This document shows, piece by piece, positions 16,020 through 23,416 of a stretch of 34,331 nucleotides of DNA; position 1 is the first letter of the stretch; each line of letters opens with the position of its first letter. The notes under the pieces are model-generated. The model searched no databases and was not told the origin of the DNA. It saw nothing but the letters and a program-made list of their open reading frames with translations. This stretch comes from Alkalibacterium kapii (GTDB taxonomy: Bacteria; Bacillota; Bacilli; Lactobacillales; Carnobacteriaceae_A). Location: assembly GCF_007988865.1 (NCBI RefSeq), contig NZ_BJUY01000023.1, positions 1 through 34,331 of the forward strand. Direction: 5' to 3'. Made by a program: the position numbers and the translations under genes.

Positions 16020-18011
16020 CTATTCAACTATATTGAGATATTTTTTTGTTGTCACCCGATAAATGATCCAGTATATAAGCGAATATATCAATACAACCCC
16101 TACAGTTATCCCGAGAAACAGCTTATTATTGTATATATTGAAAAGAACGAGCAGTTTTTGAACAATTGGATATGCAAAGGCTGTATGAATTGCCGCAGTA
16201 AAGATCGGCAAAGAAAACATCCAGAAAACTTGCGCTTTTGTTGCTTGTTTAGTCGTTTTTTTATCCAGTCCTACTTTCTGCATAATTTGAATTCGATTTC
16301 TATCTTCGTATCCCTCTGATATTTGTTTGTAGTAGGTGATCAGTATGGCACCAATTGTGAATAAGCCACCTAAAAAGATGCCGATAAAAAGAAAACCTCC
16401 ATTAATACTGTACCACTCAGCTCGATTAGCATCACGAGACTCATAAGCCGTTTCCACCGGATAATCAGCTTCTCTAAGCCTTTCTTGAATAAGTCCACTG
16501 TATGCTTCATCGGTCTGGTCGTCCTTCAATGACCAGTATATGTCAGCTGTAAGGCTGTTTGGACGTTGGGGAAATGCATTGTTGTGATGATTTAAAAATG
16601 TATCAAGCGTACTATTATCTGGTGTCACTAATAACAACGTATCTACGATATTATTACTGCCAATCAGATTCTCAGGCATTTGGTTTATTTCCCGAAGATC
16701 ATATGTTGTCTCAAACAAAGTCAAAGTGTCACCTTTTAATTTCTCATCGGATTTATGGTACAAAAGCTCGTGATCATTTAACTCGATAGATTTATTAGAG
16801 AGCTGGTTATAATCTTCTAAGGGTATTATCATGACCATTGTAGGAGCATCGCTGGTAAAGTTGAAGTTTCCAAAGACTATTTCCTTGTCTTTTAATTTTC
16901 CAAACAATGTAGTATAACGATAAAAGTACTGGTCCGTCATCTTATAGCCTTTATTACTGCTTAGGCTCTTCAAGTCATCTTGAATTGTATTAACTGTTTC
17001 TTCCAGTTCCCTGCTCCCCATGTTTTCATCTGTTCTAATAGTAAGATTATTCTCCTCAGGAAAACGATTTTCTAATGTTTCTTCTGTACCTGCGTAAAGT
17101 GTGATCGTCGTTGATACAGCAATAATAACCATGACTGAAAGGATACTGATATTGGCCAAGCCAGCTGCATGCTGTTTCATCCTGTAAAGCATACCGGATA
17201 TCGATATAAATGGACCGGGCTTGTAGTAAAAAACTTTGTTACGCTTCAGTGCTTTTAACACGATGATGGAGCCGGCTGTAAAGAGCAGATAAGTCCCGAT
17301 AATAACGAGCAGCACCGCGACAAAAAACTGATTAAGCACACTGATAGGATTATCAATAGTCAGTGAGATATAATAACCCGCCCCCAAAGAAAGCAGTCCG
17401 ATGACAAAAAGTATGGGAGAACTTTTCGGTTCTTTTTCTCCTTCTTTACTTCCTTTTAATAAACGAATTGGATTTGAAAGGGTTACTTGAATGATGTTAT
17501 AGATAAGCGTTAATGTAAAGATACCGGTAAATAACAATACTGTTATACCCGTCATTTTCCAGGAAGTAGAATAACTCATAGCATCTGGCAGTCTCAGAAG
17601 GTAATTGAGAATGAGAAAATTCAACCTTCCAAACACAATTCCTGTAAGTATTCCCACGAAAATACTTGCCCCACTCAAGATCAGACTTTCGATGATCAAT
17701 ATATTAGCGACATGTCTTTTTTCAAGTCCTAATACGCTGTAAAGCCCCACTTCTTTTTTTCGTCTTTTCATTAAAAAACTGTTGATATAAAAAATAAAAA
17801 TCAATGAAAATAAACCTATAACGACCGTTCCCATTCCAAAAAGCGTCGGCAATGTAACGGAACGCTGTCTGACAAAGTCATTCGTCATTAAGCTGGCCAT
17901 CATCTGAAATAAAGCGACCGATAGCACGGCAGAAATGACATAAGGCATGTATAACTTGCCATTAGACTGGATATTACGCCAGGCCATCTTAGTGAAAAAA
18001 CTGTTCTTCAT
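16020..18011 (-). CDS. bceB: BceB-type ABC transporter permease
   Basis: The 663-residue protein is an FtsX-fold permease of the Bce/Vra peptide-resistance class with about ten membrane segments. An early FtsX block contains YINSFLMKRRKKEVGLYSVLG. A large extracellular domain (about 320-540, from TEETLENRFPEE to RANRAEW-like sequence) lies between helices 7 and 8, the hallmark of BceB and the likely drug-sensing part. The final helices include GFLFIGIFLGGLFTIGAILITYY. It should act with BceA to free cell-wall precursors from peptide antibiotics and to signal to BceS. I start it at 18011, where AAGGGGAG lies 9 bases upstream; the ATG is one base after the bceA stop. The antibiotic recognised cannot be predicted. 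Confidence 0.93.
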   Translation of the reverse strand: MKNSFFTKMAWRNIQSNGKLYMPYVISAVLSVALFQMMASLMTNDFVRQRSVTLPTLFGMGTVVIGLFSLIFIFYINSFLMKRRKKEVGLYSVLGLEKRHVANILIIESLILSGASIFVGILTGIVFGRLNFLILNYLLRLPDAMSYSTSWKMTGITVLLFTGIFTLTLIYNIIQVTLSNPIRLLKGSKEGEKEPKSSPILFVIGLLSLGAGYYISLTIDNPISVLNQFFVAVLLVIIGTYLLFTAGSIIVLKALKRNKVFYYKPGPFISISGMLYRMKQHAAGLANISILSVMVIIAVSTTITLYAGTEETLENRFPEENNLTIRTDENMGSRELEETVNTIQDDLKSLSSNKGYKMTDQYFYRYTTLFGKLKDKEIVFGNFNFTSDAPTMVMIIPLEDYNQLSNKSIELNDHELLYHKSDEKLKGDTLTLFETTYDLREINQMPENLIGSNNIVDTLLLVTPDNSTLDTFLNHHNNAFPQRPNSLTADIYWSLKDDQTDEAYSGLIQERLREADYPVETAYESRDANRAEWYSINGGFLFIGIFLGGLFTIGAILITYYKQISEGYEDRNRIQIMQKVGLDKKTTKQATKAQVFWMFSLPIFTAAIHTAFAYPIVQKLLVLFNIYNNKLFLGITVGVVLIYSLIYWIIYRVTTKKYLNIVE

Positions 18012-18012
18012 G

Positions 18013-18771
18013 CTAGACACTCCCCTTAGATGAAACGAGCAGTGACTGCGAAATGCTGTCAATAAAGTCATCCGGCTCTTTATCGCCGCGGTAAATTTCA
18101 TGATAGACCTGGCCGTCTCTTATGAACAGGACCCGACTCGAATAACTCGCTGCCCGGGCGCTGTGGGTGACCATCAATATCGTCTGTCCATTTTGATGCA
18201 CGTCTGACAGAATTTCCATTAAGTTTTGAGAAGATTTGGAATCCAAGGCTCCGGTCGGTTCATCTGCCAGAATGATTTTAGGACGAGTGATCAGTGCTCT
18301 TGCTACAGCTGCTCTCTGTTTCTGTCCTCCGGAAACTTCATAAGGATAGTTGTTCATCAAATCCTCTATGTTCAAACGTTTGACTAATGGTTCGAGCGCA
18401 CCTTCCATCTCCTCTACTGACTTTCTTGACAGAACCAGCGGGAGTAGAATATTGTCCTTGAGCGTAAAGTTGTCTAGTAGATTAAAATCCTGGAATACAA
18501 AGCCGAGCTGTTCTCTTCGGAATTTTGAAATCTTTTTATCTTTTATAGCGGATAAGGCCTGTTCATCCAGGTAGACTTCTCCTTCTGTCGCATTGTCTAA
18601 TGTTGAAATGATATTGAGCAACGTCGTTTTCCCGGACCCGGATTCTCCCATAACTGAAATAAATTCGCCTTTTTCCACCGAAAAGTTCACGTCTTTCAAG
18701 GCCTCTGTTCCTTTTGAACCCAACTTTGATGTATAAATCTTCTTTAAATGTTTTACTTCCATAAATGTCAT
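18013..18771 (-). CDS. bceA: BceA-type ABC transporter ATPase
   Basis: The 252-residue ATPase shows Walker A GESGSGKTT (42-50), the Q-loop in FVFQDFNLLD, signature VSGGQKQR (147-154), Walker B IILADEPTGALD (166-177) and the switch His in MVTHS. It belongs to the MacB/LolD/BceA branch that pairs with FtsX-fold permeases. I place the start at 18771 (MTFMEVKHLKK), since AAGGAGG lies 8 bases upstream; the longer frame to 18831 runs through the predicted promoter. bceB follows after one base. Transcription is probably driven from a BceR-controlled promoter in the gap after bceS, where a matching operator is present. Confidence 0.95.
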   Translation of the reverse strand: MTFMEVKHLKKIYTSKLGSKGTEALKDVNFSVEKGEFISVMGESGSGKTTLLNIISTLDNATEGEVYLDEQALSAIKDKKISKFRREQLGFVFQDFNLLDNFTLKDNILLPLVLSRKSVEEMEGALEPLVKRLNIEDLMNNYPYEVSGGQKQRAAVARALITRPKIILADEPTGALDSKSSQNLMEILSDVHQNGQTILMVTHSARAASYSSRVLFIRDGQVYHEIYRGDKEPDDFIDSISQSLLVSSKGSV

Positions 18772-18837
18772 ATATACTTCCTCCTTAGCTATACACCTAT
18801 CATACGTCGAATTAGAATCACCAGCATTCATCTAATC

Positions 18838-18872
18838 TTACAAAAGTGAAAAGAACCTTACAGAAATGTAAG
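18838..18872 (-). promoter_or_regulatory. BceR-type operator pair upstream of bceA
   Basis: TTACAGAAATGTAA (18858-18871) matches the BceR-like inverted repeat TNACA-N4-TGTAA exactly. A second, imperfect copy, TTACAAAAGTGAAA (18838-18851), lies exactly 20 bp closer to bceA. Both are in the gap between bceS and bceA, where this class of operator is expected. Confidence 0.7.
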
Positions 18873-18887
18873 ATTCTTAGTCGTCTA

Positions 18888-19913
18888 TCAATCAAAAAGA
18901 GTCCATGATTTTTTTCCAAAGTCAATGATCGCTTTTGTACCTTTACCGAGTTCTGAATCGATCAACAAGTTGTGACCTAGCCTATGACAAACTTTTCGTG
19001 AAAGGAAAAGCCCCAGGCCTGTTGATTTTTCATGTAGTCTGCCATCTAAACCCGTATATCCTTTCTCAAAGATTTTCGGCAGATCTTCTTGGCTTATCCC
19101 GCTTCCAGTATCTTCAATGATTAATGTCTGTTCATCTTTGAAGTAGATGCTGATCTCGCCTTCTTTAGTATACTTAAGACTATTGGAAACAAGCTGCTCG
19201 ATCAAAACTTCCAGCCATTTTTTGTCTGACAGGACTGAATAAGTCGACGGATCATACGTCACAGTGATATCCTTATAAATAAAAAAGACAGCATATTTTT
19301 TTAAAATTGTTTTAATGATGTTATCTACAGCGATTTCTTGAAGGTCAAGTTCCTTCCCGCTGTTTTCCAGCTTCAGATAATTTAAAGCCATGTGAGTATA
19401 ATCGTTGACACGGATCAGTTCCTGTTCCATATGATGACTATCTCTCATTTCCGGATTTTTCTGTAATAGCAGGCTCATTGCTGAAATCGGTGTCTTTATC
19501 TGATGAAGCCATAATGTAAAGTAATTCATTTGCTCTTCGTTCTTTTCCTTTGTAGCCTGTTTGAATGTTTGGTATTCTTCAAAAAGTTCTTGATACTTAT
19601 TCTGATAGAGTGCATCGATTGCATTCATTTTTTCAGCATTTGTCGTATTTCTTCTGGAAAGGAACGTTTTCCCTTCTCGAACGCGGTTCATGTACTGCAC
19701 CCACTGAATGATCAATGAAAGAATAAAAACAAATAAAGATAACAGTACAGCATAATTGAATAAACTGAAGGTGCTGTCTGTTAAAAATATGAGAAGTCCG
19801 AAAATAGCCGGTATCATTATAAATAAAAAGAATTGAGGTCGCACAGACTTTATGAAGGGCTTTACCCATTCTTTCCAGTTTTGTCTGCTTGTCTTTTCAT
19901 TCGATAATAGCAT
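18888..19913 (-). CDS. bceS: BceS-type intramembrane-sensing histidine kinase
   Basis: The 341-residue kinase has two membrane helices (about 27-44 and 52-70) joined by only a few residues (LTDSTFS), so it has no real sensor domain. This is typical of kinases that read the state of a BceAB transporter. The H box is YFTLWLHQIKTPISAM with phospho-accepting His137; the N box is EQLVSNSLKYT; G boxes are EDTGSGI and TGLGLFLSRKV. I start at the ATG at 19913 with AAAGGG upstream; a GTG at 19922 is too close to that site. It overlaps the bceR end by 17 bases, so translation is coupled. A gap of 116 bases with its own operator separates it from bceA. Confidence 0.93.
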   Translation of the reverse strand: MLLSNEKTSRQNWKEWVKPFIKSVRPQFFLFIMIPAIFGLLIFLTDSTFSLFNYAVLLSLFVFILSLIIQWVQYMNRVREGKTFLSRRNTTNAEKMNAIDALYQNKYQELFEEYQTFKQATKEKNEEQMNYFTLWLHQIKTPISAMSLLLQKNPEMRDSHHMEQELIRVNDYTHMALNYLKLENSGKELDLQEIAVDNIIKTILKKYAVFFIYKDITVTYDPSTYSVLSDKKWLEVLIEQLVSNSLKYTKEGEISIYFKDEQTLIIEDTGSGISQEDLPKIFEKGYTGLDGRLHEKSTGLGLFLSRKVCHRLGHNLLIDSELGKGTKAIIDFGKKSWTLFD

Positions 19914-20574
19914 AGCCGACACCCTTTTTGGTTACGATAAAGTCCTCTTTCCCCAGTTCCTTGAGTTTCTTTCTAAGTCGAGCAATATTGACAGCCAGCG
20001 TATTGGAATCGATGAACGATTCGTCTTCCCACAGCCCGCGCATGATCATTTCTTTGGAAACATACTCGCCCTTATGCTTAAAGAGGATCTCCATGATTTT
20101 CAGTTCGTTTTTTGTCAGTGAAGCTGTTTTATCTTTATATATCAGACTCAGTTCCGACGGCTTGAGCGTCACCTCACTGACTGAATAAAAATTTTCCTTA
20201 TCAGAAAAATCATACGAGCGCCTGAGCATGGCCTTTATTTTTGCGAGGACTACCGTTAACTGAAAAGGTTTCTGAATGTAGTCATCCGCGCCCATCTGAA
20301 TGGCCATAACCAGATCCATGTCATCTGTTCGGGAAGAAATAAATATGATCGGCACTTCAGAAATTTTTCGTATCTCCTGACACCAGTGATAGCCATTGTA
20401 CACCGGCAGCTGAATATCCATTAGAATCAGCTGCCGGTGTACAATGGCTATAAAAGTATCAACCACCGTATTGAAATCTTCTTGTTTATAAACGTCATAA
20501 TTCCATTTTTTCAATTCTTCTTCTAAAGAAGAGGCGATCACGTCGTCGTCTTCTACGAGCATAATTGAAACCAT
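19897..20574 (-). CDS. bceR: BceR-type OmpR-family response regulator with a rewritten receiver segment
   Basis: The 225-residue protein has a receiver (1-120) and a winged-helix DNA-binding domain (about 128-225: LTKNELKIMEILFKHKGEYV, DSNTLAVNIARLRKKL). Acidic pocket VEDDD (7-11), phospho-acceptor Asp53 in LILMDIQLP, and Lys in IQKPF are present. Residues 42-48 (IAIVHRQ) do not look like the family, which has a short Pro-containing loop there. Their codons are the exact inverted copy of those for QLPVYNGY (55-62), and the segment appears one residue longer than in BceR. The fold may tolerate this, since the loop is peripheral, but activity is uncertain. The ATG has AAGGAG 8 bases upstream. 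It should activate bceAB through the 18838-18872 operator. Confidence 0.92.
   Translation of the reverse strand: MVSIMLVEDDDVIASSLEEELKKWNYDVYKQEDFNTVVDTFIAIVHRQLILMDIQLPVYNGYHWCQEIRKISEVPIIFISSRTDDMDLVMAIQMGADDYIQKPFQLTVVLAKIKAMLRRSYDFSDKENFYSVSEVTLKPSELSLIYKDKTASLTKNELKIMEILFKHKGEYVSKEMIMRGLWEDESFIDSNTLAVNIARLRKKLKELGKEDFIVTKKGVGYAIIE
20389..20451. repeat. Perfect 25-bp inverted repeat inside bceR
   Basis: The left arm 20389-20413 (ATAGCCATTGTACACC...) and right arm 20427-20451 are exact reverse complements, with a 13-base spacer at 20414-20426. The arms encode residues 42-49 and 55-62 of the receiver and the spacer covers the phospho-acceptor Asp53 codon. The mRNA would form a 25-bp hairpin. 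Confidence 0.95.
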
Positions 20575-20607
20575 CTATTCTTCTCCTTCTGCTTGAATAT
20601 TTATTAC

Positions 20608-20616
20608 AGTATATCA
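20608..20616 (-). promoter_or_regulatory. Extended -10 promoter of bceRS
   Basis: On the minus strand TGATATACT forms an extended -10 (TATACT at 20608-20613) with a start predicted about 27 bases before the bceR ATG. The -35 region is weak. Confidence 0.5.
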
Positions 20617-20696
20617 TATCCTTTGGGCCTTAAATATCTGACTGTTACTTGTTTTTATAATTCTTTCCTGTGATTCCTTCATAACTGCAAGTACTG

Positions 20697-20705
20697 TGCT
20701 ATACT
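20697..20705 (+). promoter_or_regulatory. Extended -10 promoter of the structured leader
   Basis: TGCTATACT is a good extended -10 (TATACT at 20700-20705). Transcription would begin near 20712, just ahead of the long hairpin that precedes the coiled-coil gene. Confidence 0.55.
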
Positions 20706-20711
20706 GAATAA

Positions 20712-20880
20712 GAAAAGCTTCACGTGCCGTTCAGCCTCGAAAAGAAAATAGGAAATTTGCCCCGAATGAGCATGCTGCGCAATGGGTAAATTTATCTTTT
20801 TCTCGAGAGGCTGGCACGTTAAGCTAGACAGTATAAACTACTGCACTAAACTTATACTTTCCTAGTTTATAAAAGATGAA
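20712..20880 (+). ncRNA. Structured 5' leader (long hairpin), family not recognised
   Basis: From about 20717 to 20825 the RNA can fold into one long imperfect hairpin. AGCTT-ACGTGC pairs with GCACGT-AAGCT, CAGCCTC with GAGGCTG, GAAAAG with a CTTTTTC stretch, and AAATTTGCCC with GGGTAAATTT around an apical loop holding GAGCATGCTGCGC. A second small hairpin, ATAAACTA (20833-20840) with TAGTTTAT (20863-20870), follows. There is no T-run after the main hairpin, so it is more likely a leader of the gene at 20898 than a free small RNA. It does not match the SRP RNA, tmRNA, T-box or common riboswitch features I know. Confidence 0.6.
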
Positions 20881-20897
20881 AAGGGGAATCAACTGGC

Positions 20898-21776
20898 ATG
20901 AACCATACATATGAAACGCTGCGCATCAAACTGGAAAGACTGATTAAAAAAAGACGAACTGCAAAAGCTCGTTTTGAAGAAAACGAACGTAATTATAATG
21001 AAGCTAAGGCTGTCTTTCAGAAAGAATCGGCTGATGTAGATAAACTGGAAGCCCAATCTTTCACTACCTTTTTGCAGACAGTAATCGGAACATACGATAA
21101 AAAACTTTACGAAGAAAAACAGGAACAGATCCAGGCTAAACTTCACTTGGACAAAACGTCGGCTATATATCTAGAATCTAGAGAAATGGTCACTGATATT
21201 ACGGATGACATCAGTCGTCTTAAAAAAGAGCTGGACTCTTTGAAAGAAAAGCTGCGTGCAACAGATCCAGCGTTTCAGGAGACTCTTTCTGAAAAAGAAG
21301 AACAGGGTCTTTTGATGGAAGCCGAAATGCGAGAAATCGATGAGGCGTTAAATGCTGGAAAGAGTGTTTTAAATAGTTTGACCGCTACCCTTAAGAGCCT
21401 TGATTCTGCTGATTCTTTAGCAACATGGGATTTATTTAGCGACAGCTTCTTTATTGATATGCTGAAGTACGACAAAATAGACAAAGCCGAAGAGGAACTC
21501 TTTTATCTGGAAGGACTTCTTGAGCGATATAAAAAAGAGTTAAAAGATGTCGATTTAAATAATGTTTTGGACTATGAAAATTTAGGAAAGATGAGAAGAG
21601 TCTTTGATATCTTTTTTGATAATATCTTTTCTGACTGGAATACCAAAGATACAGTCAAACGTAATATCAACAATATTGAAATGATTAAGGACGAAGTTCA
21701 TCTTATTCAAAAGCAGCTGCAAGAACGTCACTCCATACTTGAAGATCAGCTAAACGAATTAAAACTGTATTATTAA
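20898..21776 (+). CDS. Coiled-coil cytoplasmic protein of unknown function
   Basis: I do not recognise this 292-residue protein. Residues about 1-55 and 60-160 are charged heptads (LERLIKKRRTAKARFEENER; ISRLKKELDSLKEKL), and a third helix pair runs from about 205 to 290 (AEEELFYLEGLLERYKKELK; EVHLIQKQLQERHSILEDQL). The only aromatic-rich part is SLATWDLFSDSFFIDMLKYD (about 174-193), probably a turn or contact surface. There is no signal peptide, membrane segment or Walker motif, so a structural or adaptor role is likelier than catalysis. The ATG has AGGGG about 11 bases upstream. A 170-base structured leader precedes it and a terminator follows. Confidence 0.8.
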   Translation: MNHTYETLRIKLERLIKKRRTAKARFEENERNYNEAKAVFQKESADVDKLEAQSFTTFLQTVIGTYDKKLYEEKQEQIQAKLHLDKTSAIYLESREMVTDITDDISRLKKELDSLKEKLRATDPAFQETLSEKEEQGLLMEAEMREIDEALNAGKSVLNSLTATLKSLDSADSLATWDLFSDSFFIDMLKYDKIDKAEEELFYLEGLLERYKKELKDVDLNNVLDYENLGKMRRVFDIFFDNIFSDWNTKDTVKRNINNIEMIKDEVHLIQKQLQERHSILEDQLNELKLYY

Positions 21777-21790
21777 TGAACCAGAAGAAT

Positions 21791-21838
21791 AGCGGACATT
21801 CTCATTATGTTTGAGAATGCCCGCTGTTTTGTCTTTTA
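21791..21838 (+). terminator. Terminator of the coiled-coil gene
   Basis: AGCGGACATTCTC pairs with GAGAATGCCCGCT (one A/C mismatch) around a 9-base loop, followed by GTTTTGTCTTTT. Confidence 0.8.
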
Positions 21839-21989
21839 AATGATGGTGAAACTGACCTGGAGAAGTCAGTTTCTACAATGTAGAAAGATTTTATAAACTC
21901 TAGTATTTAAATCATTCACTTTAATTGGTTCACTGGCATATTAGATGTTCCGTAAACAGTCCATTGCTGTGTATATCAGTTGCCTCAAA

Positions 21990-22379
21990 TCGATTTAGCG
22001 CTGGGTTTACCGATGTCTGCGCCACTTCTTACGACTCAAACAGATTTCCTTTTGAGTTTACCGATGTCAGCGTTACTTCACACGATCCAAACAGATTTCC
22101 TCTTCAGTTTACCGATGTCAGACCTACTTCATACAGCTCAAACAGATTTCCTCTGCACTTTACCGATATTGGCACTACTTCGCACAACTCATACAGATTT
22201 CCTCTTCAGTTTACCGATGTCAGCGTTACTTCACACGACCCAAACAGATTTCCTTTTCAGTTTACCGATGTTGGGACTACTTCATACAACTCAAATAGAT
22301 TTCCTCTTCAGTTTACCGATGTTCGCCCTACTTCATACAGCTCAAATAGATTTCCTTTTCAGTTTACCGATGTTCGTAC
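21990..22379. repeat. 51-bp tandem repeat array B (8 units)
   Basis: Units start at 21990, 22041, 22092, 22143, 22194, 22245, 22296 and 22347, exactly 51 bp apart. The conserved core is AGATTTCCTTTTCAGTTTAC then CGATGT, followed by about five variable bases and CTACTTCATACA-CTCAAA. The first unit and the end of the last are degenerate. Because 51 is a multiple of three, two plus frames stay open, but neither has a ribosome site or ATG start. It lies between the convergent coiled-coil and aldo/keto reductase genes and does not resemble the 52-bp family in sequence. The flanks (21840-21989 and 22380-22420) show nothing else. Confidence 0.9.
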
Positions 22380-22420
22380 AAATCATTAGTCAACCTCACA
22401 GTTACATCGCTTATCCAAGT

Positions 22421-23356
22421 TTACCTGTTTAGCGGGTGGTCTTTTATCTCTTCAATCCACAAACCTCTCAGATCCTGAATCATCTCTGGAGTAAGCAGAT
22501 CCTGCGACGCTTCAAGATTATGCAGCAGCTCTTCACTGGTTCGGGCTGTCGGCACTACAGTTGCTACTTCTTTATAAGCTAAGATATAACCTATAGCCGC
22601 TTGTGTCATTGAAGCATCTTCATTGATTATATTTCTAACTTTCTCTATTAATTTCGAACGTCTTTCTCGTTCTTCGCTGCTCCAGCTATTTTCATCATCT
22701 GAAAGAAAATCTTTAGGTTTTTCCTCCCCTGTCAGCCAACCCGAATCCAGGGGGGTTTTAACGATAAGACCAATATCCTCATTATAAGCACGGCTCATTT
22801 CATTAAGAGGTTCCTGATGAAAAATATTGAAACGCACCTCAACAACTTGACTGTCTGTGTTATCTAGAATATGGTTGATCTCTGTACCCGAATCTACAGA
22901 CGCTCCGTATGCTCTTATTTTTCCTTGACCTTTTAGTTTCTCAAGCGTCTGGAACTGTGGGGACTGCTGATCCAGAACGGACAGTGACGGTTTGTCGAGG
23001 AGAAGAATATCCAGGTAATCTGTATCTAATCGTTTTAGACTATTTTCCACAGAAGCAAGCAAATCATCTGGATCAAAGTTTTTATTGTCGTAATCCGGTA
23101 GGCTAAGCTTACTACTGATAACGACTTCTTCTCGCATCTCTTTTAAAGCTTCTCCTAAACGTTCTTCGTTTTTTCCTTCTGCATAATTAATTGCTGTATC
23201 AAAAAAGAAACAACCATGCATATGCGCTTCATGGATCAAACGAATCGCTTCATCTTCATCCACTGGTTTTCCCTCTTTATCATTACTCAGCTGCCGAACG
23301 CTGAAACCGACTTCGGAAACTTCTATACCTGTTTTACCAAGCATGCGTTTTTTCAT
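22421..23356 (-). CDS. Aldo/keto reductase with altered catalytic tetrad
   Basis: The 311-residue protein has the AKR (beta/alpha)8 barrel pattern. Tetrad residues Asp53 and Tyr58 (FFDTAINYAEG) and Lys83 (VISSKLS) are present. At the usual His position the sequence reads DYLDILLLDKPS with Asp121 in place of LLLH. The early GFGxWQLG motif is also changed, to GFSVRQLSND. The NADP-binding end is more regular (VVPTARTSEELLHNLEAS). Activity on ordinary carbonyls may therefore be reduced or different. I chose the ATG at 23356, with GAGGAG upstream, over a longer frame to 23395. It follows the MDR gene by 60 bases and is probably in the same operon. Confidence 0.9.
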   Translation of the reverse strand: MKKRMLGKTGIEVSEVGFSVRQLSNDKEGKPVDEDEAIRLIHEAHMHGCFFFDTAINYAEGKNEERLGEALKEMREEVVISSKLSLPDYDNKNFDPDDLLASVENSLKRLDTDYLDILLLDKPSLSVLDQQSPQFQTLEKLKGQGKIRAYGASVDSGTEINHILDNTDSQVVEVRFNIFHQEPLNEMSRAYNEDIGLIVKTPLDSGWLTGEEKPKDFLSDDENSWSSEERERRSKLIEKVRNIINEDASMTQAAIGYILAYKEVATVVPTARTSEELLHNLEASQDLLTPEMIQDLRGLWIEEIKDHPLNR

Positions 23357-23416
23357 GTTTTCCACTCCTCTTATTTTTTTATTAAATTTATTCATGACTC
23401 GTTCATTCTAATAAAC

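Noticed and set aside
20389-20451. Invertible DNA switch in bceR
   Set aside because: Flipping the 13-base spacer would place a stop codon in bceR, but the spacer is too short for known site-specific invertases and no recombinase gene is nearby. A template-switch origin is simpler.
21925-22432. Two overlapping plus-strand frames over array B that would encode a 17-residue repeat protein
   Set aside because: Both start with TTG, lack a ribosome site, and are open only because a 51-bp repeat without stops is read in frame. The two frames are equally open, so neither shows coding selection.
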